In this document: in pieces, positions 61,811 through 64,000 of the stretch
Layout of the letters: the number at the start of each line of letters is the position of its first letter
How positions within the stretch are numbered: position 1 is the stretch's first letter
Assembly: GCF_013386115.1 (NCBI RefSeq)
Contig: NZ_JACAOR010000011.1
Span: 248,001 to 312,000 of the forward strand
Direction of reading: 5' to 3'
Length of the DNA: 64,000 nt
DNA from: Pseudomonas gingeri
GTDB lineage: Bacteria > Pseudomonadota > Gammaproteobacteria > Pseudomonadales > Pseudomonadaceae
Made by a program: the position numbers and the translations under genes
Notes under the pieces: model-generated
What the model saw: only the letters and a program-made list of their open reading frames with translations
Told to the model about the DNA's origin: nothing
The model's database searches: none

Positions 61811-62470
61811 CTATCTCCGGTCAGGGGTCGGGTTATCGGCGGCATCTGACTCGACAGGTACTTTCAGCACTTGCAGGGCGGTGTGGTAAAGCGCCAGTCG
61901 CTGGTCTGCGCCATTCGAACCGCCGTTTATGATTTGGGTGATTTCCTCAAAACACCTGTGGTCCGCCAGGTGATTGAGATTGTTGCATTTCCAGAACCAG
62001 CCGGCGGACAACGCAGCTCCCGATGGCTCGGCAAGCTGGCCAGGGTTGTCGATCAGGCCCAGTTCGAGTTCTGCATCGCAATCGCGATAGTTATCGCGGA
62101 AGGTCAGTTGAATCAGGCCGCGCCCTCGGTATTTCCAGCCGTCTCCCGTATTGGCGAGCCCGTTGCCGTAGCGGGAAGCGTAGGCGATGTTGGCGATCAT
62201 GTCTGGTTTGTACGCGCATTCATTGGCTGCCTTGCAATTGAAGCGATTTTTCCAGAGAAGCATCAACTGGGCTGCGCTGTAGTCGAGATTTTCGCTCAGT
62301 ATGCGTAACTGCTCACTTTCATAACCTACCTGGGCGAGAAAGGCGGCGATACGCAGCGGGCTGTCGATTGCATACCTCTGCATGGCTTCATTGAGAGGGG
62401 CGATGAACAAGGCGGCGGAGTCGCCCGATTTCGGCAGGATCGCCCGTAATACTTCTAGAGTGATGGTCAT
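61811..62470 (-). CDS. GH19 lysozyme/endolysin
   Basis: A 219-residue glycoside hydrolase of family 19 (chitinase-like phage endolysin). Key motifs are 'RIAAFLAQVGYESEQLRILSENLDYSAAQLM' in part with catalytic Glu (~residue 50), 'YKYRGRG'-like 'WKYRGRGLIQLTFRDNY' (~110-127), and 'INGGSNGADQRLALY' (~185-200). It would cleave peptidoglycan glycan strands. There is no signal peptide, consistent with holin-dependent release or delivery as a tail-associated lysozyme. It follows the tail collar gene by 59 bp on the same strand and lies 67 bp from tRNA-Asn. Confidence 0.92.
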   Translation of the reverse strand: MTITLEVLRAILPKSGDSAALFIAPLNEAMQRYAIDSPLRIAAFLAQVGYESEQLRILSENLDYSAAQLMLLWKNRFNCKAANECAYKPDMIANIAYASRYGNGLANTGDGWKYRGRGLIQLTFRDNYRDCDAELELGLIDNPGQLAEPSGAALSAGWFWKCNNLNHLADHRCFEEITQIINGGSNGADQRLALYHTALQVLKVPVESDAADNPTPDRR

Positions 62471-62529
62471 CCCTGTTTCCTCTGAGAGTTATGTCTGCAC
62501 GGTGTTGCGCGGCGGGCTGTCGGTTTTGC

Positions 62530-63126
62530 TCAACCGCGATGGTGGATGCGATACCGATAACGAATGATGTGGTTGAGATACAGATTGACCGGGCGCGTTT
62601 CCTTGGCCGTGCGTGGCGTGTCGTAGTCCGGGCTGGTGTCCTCGACAATGTCGGCGGTGGTTTTGGGGGCAGGGTCGAGGATCCAGCCTGGCGTACCTTC
62701 CCCGACTGCCGGCGGCCCTTTCTGGACCAGGGCGGTGTAATGGTGTTCGTGCCCCTGGAAGGCATCGGCCTGCAATGTCCCGACCCGATTGCCGACCGCC
62801 CCTTTTCCATCGGAACTCGATGCCTTGCGCGAATCTTTGTCGGGGTCTGTCGAACTATCGGCGCTGACGCCCCGGATGAATCGACCGCGCAGGTCTGGCA
62901 GATTGAAATGATCGGCATCCTTGTAGCCATATGCCTGGCCGATCACACCAAACAACTCCGGATAATCCTGACGATTCAATGAGGCGCCGTTACAGAACAA
63001 CCAACCGGCGCGGGCAAGGTTGGTCCTGATCTGATCCAGGTTGACGCCATCCCCGGAATCGGAGCTGGCCAGGGGACCCGCATAGGGGACAACCGCTCCC
63101 ACCGGGAAACAATCATTCATGTCCAT
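62530..63126 (-). CDS. Phage tail collar domain protein
   Basis: A 198-residue protein with a phage tail collar domain: 'FPVGAVVPYAGP' near the start, 'GWLFCNGASLNRQDYPELFGVIGQAYG' in part (~residues 40-68) and 'FNLPDLRGRFIRG' (~75-88). The C-terminal half is His/Asp-rich with 'GHEHHYTALVQKG', like tail-fibre tips. Its start overlaps the end of the upstream gene by several codons; the second ATG (63120) is equally possible. Tail collar proteins occur in phage tail fibres, tailocins and microcystin-dependent-like proteins. It is the middle of a three-gene minus-strand group. Confidence 0.85.
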   Translation of the reverse strand: MDMNDCFPVGAVVPYAGPLASSDSGDGVNLDQIRTNLARAGWLFCNGASLNRQDYPELFGVIGQAYGYKDADHFNLPDLRGRFIRGVSADSSTDPDKDSRKASSSDGKGAVGNRVGTLQADAFQGHEHHYTALVQKGPPAVGEGTPGWILDPAPKTTADIVEDTSPDYDTPRTAKETRPVNLYLNHIIRYRYRIHHRG

Positions 63127-64000
63127 GATTGATCGCCTGTGTCGGCTCTTGAGCGGTGGTCGGCATTGCCGGCAGTTGCGCCCCTTGCTGCAAGTACAGC
63201 AGCGAGGTCGGTAGCCGTACGGTCCAACGCCGACGTGTGCGCGCGACGTAGTCGGGCTCTGGTCCCTGTAGTTCTTCCAGCAAAAAGAGCGTGCCTTCGG
63301 TGACGGGAGTGCAGTGGATATCACCGATCCAGGGCTGGGGGAATTGCAGGGCAAACAGCAGTCGGGCCTCATGCCCCGGAGCGACCGGTATCCGTGCGGT
63401 GGCAACGCTGGCTTGCAAGAAGCGCGTGAACAGTTTTTCGGAGGTGGACGCGGTGATGGCAAGAGCGCCCACCGGGTCCTCCCCAACGATCTGCGCTTCG
63501 TAATGCCAACCCATTTCAGTCCAGCGCAGTTGTGCCGCCAGGTACCCGGCGTCGGTAGCCGGGGCGGGTGCCAGCAATGCCAGGCAGCCCTGCATCAGGG
63601 TTGTACGCTGTATTTCAGTGGTATGCCCGGCGCTGGTACTGGCGATCTGTCGGGCCAGTGCCGCCTGATAGTCATCCTGGGCCTGTTGCCAGGCCTGCTG
63701 CAGACGTTCGTAGGTACGCACTTGCCAGGACACCAGCAATGGGTCGCCATTTGTGGTGTCGCGCTTGCAGTTCACTTCGAGCGTCACACCCCAGACGGCG
63801 GCGGCCGACATGGCTGTCACGGGAATAGCCCCGATGAGACCTGCGACATGCTGCAGTTCCACGCTGCTGACCTGCGAGACCGGCATCGGCGTAGGTGTGA
63901 TCACCACGTTGCCCACGCTGGTCGAACTGTTGGTGCTCGGTGTGACGACGGTCAGTACCGCGGGTGTGCTCGTTGTGCCGGGAATAGTCTGGACCTGGCC
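63113..64000 (-). CDS. Large uncharacterised protein, C-terminal part (runs off window)
   Basis: The minus-strand frame is open from the right edge to TGA at 63113-63115; at least 295 residues are visible, and the GTG at 63916 is inside the open frame rather than a clear start. The visible part begins with Thr/Ser/Pro/Val-rich sequence ('TPAVLTVVTPSTNSS') and then has a helical segment 'WQVRTYERLQQAWQQAQDDYQAAL' and 'RWTEMGWHYEAQIVGEDP'. I do not recognise the family. Its position before a tail collar and an endolysin gene suggests a phage-, tailocin- or contractile-injection-related structural protein or a toxin-like large protein. Confidence 0.6.
   Translation of the reverse strand, partial: GQVQTIPGTTSTPAVLTVVTPSTNSSTSVGNVVITPTPMPVSQVSSVELQHVAGLIGAIPVTAMSAAAVWGVTLEVNCKRDTTNGDPLLVSWQVRTYERLQQAWQQAQDDYQAALARQIASTSAGHTTEIQRTTLMQGCLALLAPAPATDAGYLAAQLRWTEMGWHYEAQIVGEDPVGALAITASTSEKLFTRFLQASVATARIPVAPGHEARLLFALQFPQPWIGDIHCTPVTEGTLFLLEELQGPEPDYVARTRRRWTVRLPTSLLYLQQGAQLPAMPTTAQEPTQAINHGHE

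Overview
The window is high-GC (roughly 62-64%) chromosomal DNA that reads as Pseudomonas, most likely the P. fluorescens lineage. The assignment rests on gene content (cupE/csu-type pilus, siaABCD, OprD porin, mtlE/mtlR-like genes, membrane gluconate-type dehydrogenase, YheO/DauR-like regulator), on the two REP families present (a 'GGCAAGCCCGCTCCCACA' type and a 'GTGGGAACGATC' type), and on ATGA-coupled operons. No rRNA, CRISPR array or intact insertion sequence was seen.

Layout. 1-5.1 kb: the end of an archaic chaperone-usher pilus operon (two spore-coat-U subunits, chaperone, usher, two-domain tip subunit). 5.1-12.7 kb: a seven-gene minus-strand operon combining a complete polyamine-type ABC importer with a three-subunit HcnABC/opine-oxidase-like flavoenzyme, with a divergent IclR regulator. 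12.7-15.8 kb: an ECF sigma/anti-sigma pair divergent from a catalase-like peroxidase and a cytochrome b561, sharing two identical-architecture promoters. 16-21.6 kb: MFS/HxlR pair, then GntR regulator, glucarate permease and glucarate dehydratase. 21.6-28.7 kb: mixed metabolic genes, including a DapF-fold protein with both catalytic cysteines replaced by serine, codA with an AraC regulator, and a TauE/SafE permease. 28.7-34.4 kb: uvrB, an aromatic aminotransferase, a coiled-coil membrane protein and a cyclopropane fatty acid synthase. 34.4-39.2 kb: DauR-like regulator, aminotransferase, ornithine-cyclodeaminase-family enzyme and an OprD porin. 39.2-42.3 kb: a siaABCD signalling operon whose SiaA looks soluble with a CBS pair.

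42.5-48.7 kb is the most interesting region: a bufferin/gig-type RiPP locus with two different Cys-rich DUF2282-type precursors, a DoxX membrane protein, the DUF692 (MNIO) modifying enzyme and its DUF2063 partner, plus two alpha/beta hydrolases and an acetamidase/formamidase-family protein, all on one strand and ending at a strong terminator. Families of this kind modify cysteines on secreted precursors and are linked to copper or gold stress; the added hydrolases, amidase and second precursor make this version unusual.

48.7-55.7 kb: MtlR-like regulator, a lone MtlE-like binding protein followed directly by a sorbitol-dehydrogenase-like SDR with no permease or ATPase genes, a second signal peptidase I, GST, LysR and an epoxide-hydrolase-like protein. 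55.8-61.6 kb: an sCache chemoreceptor and a three-subunit periplasmic flavocytochrome dehydrogenase (gluconate 2-dehydrogenase type). 61.7-64 kb: tRNA-Asn followed by a GH19 endolysin, a tail-collar protein and a large protein that runs off the window, probably the edge of a phage-like element.
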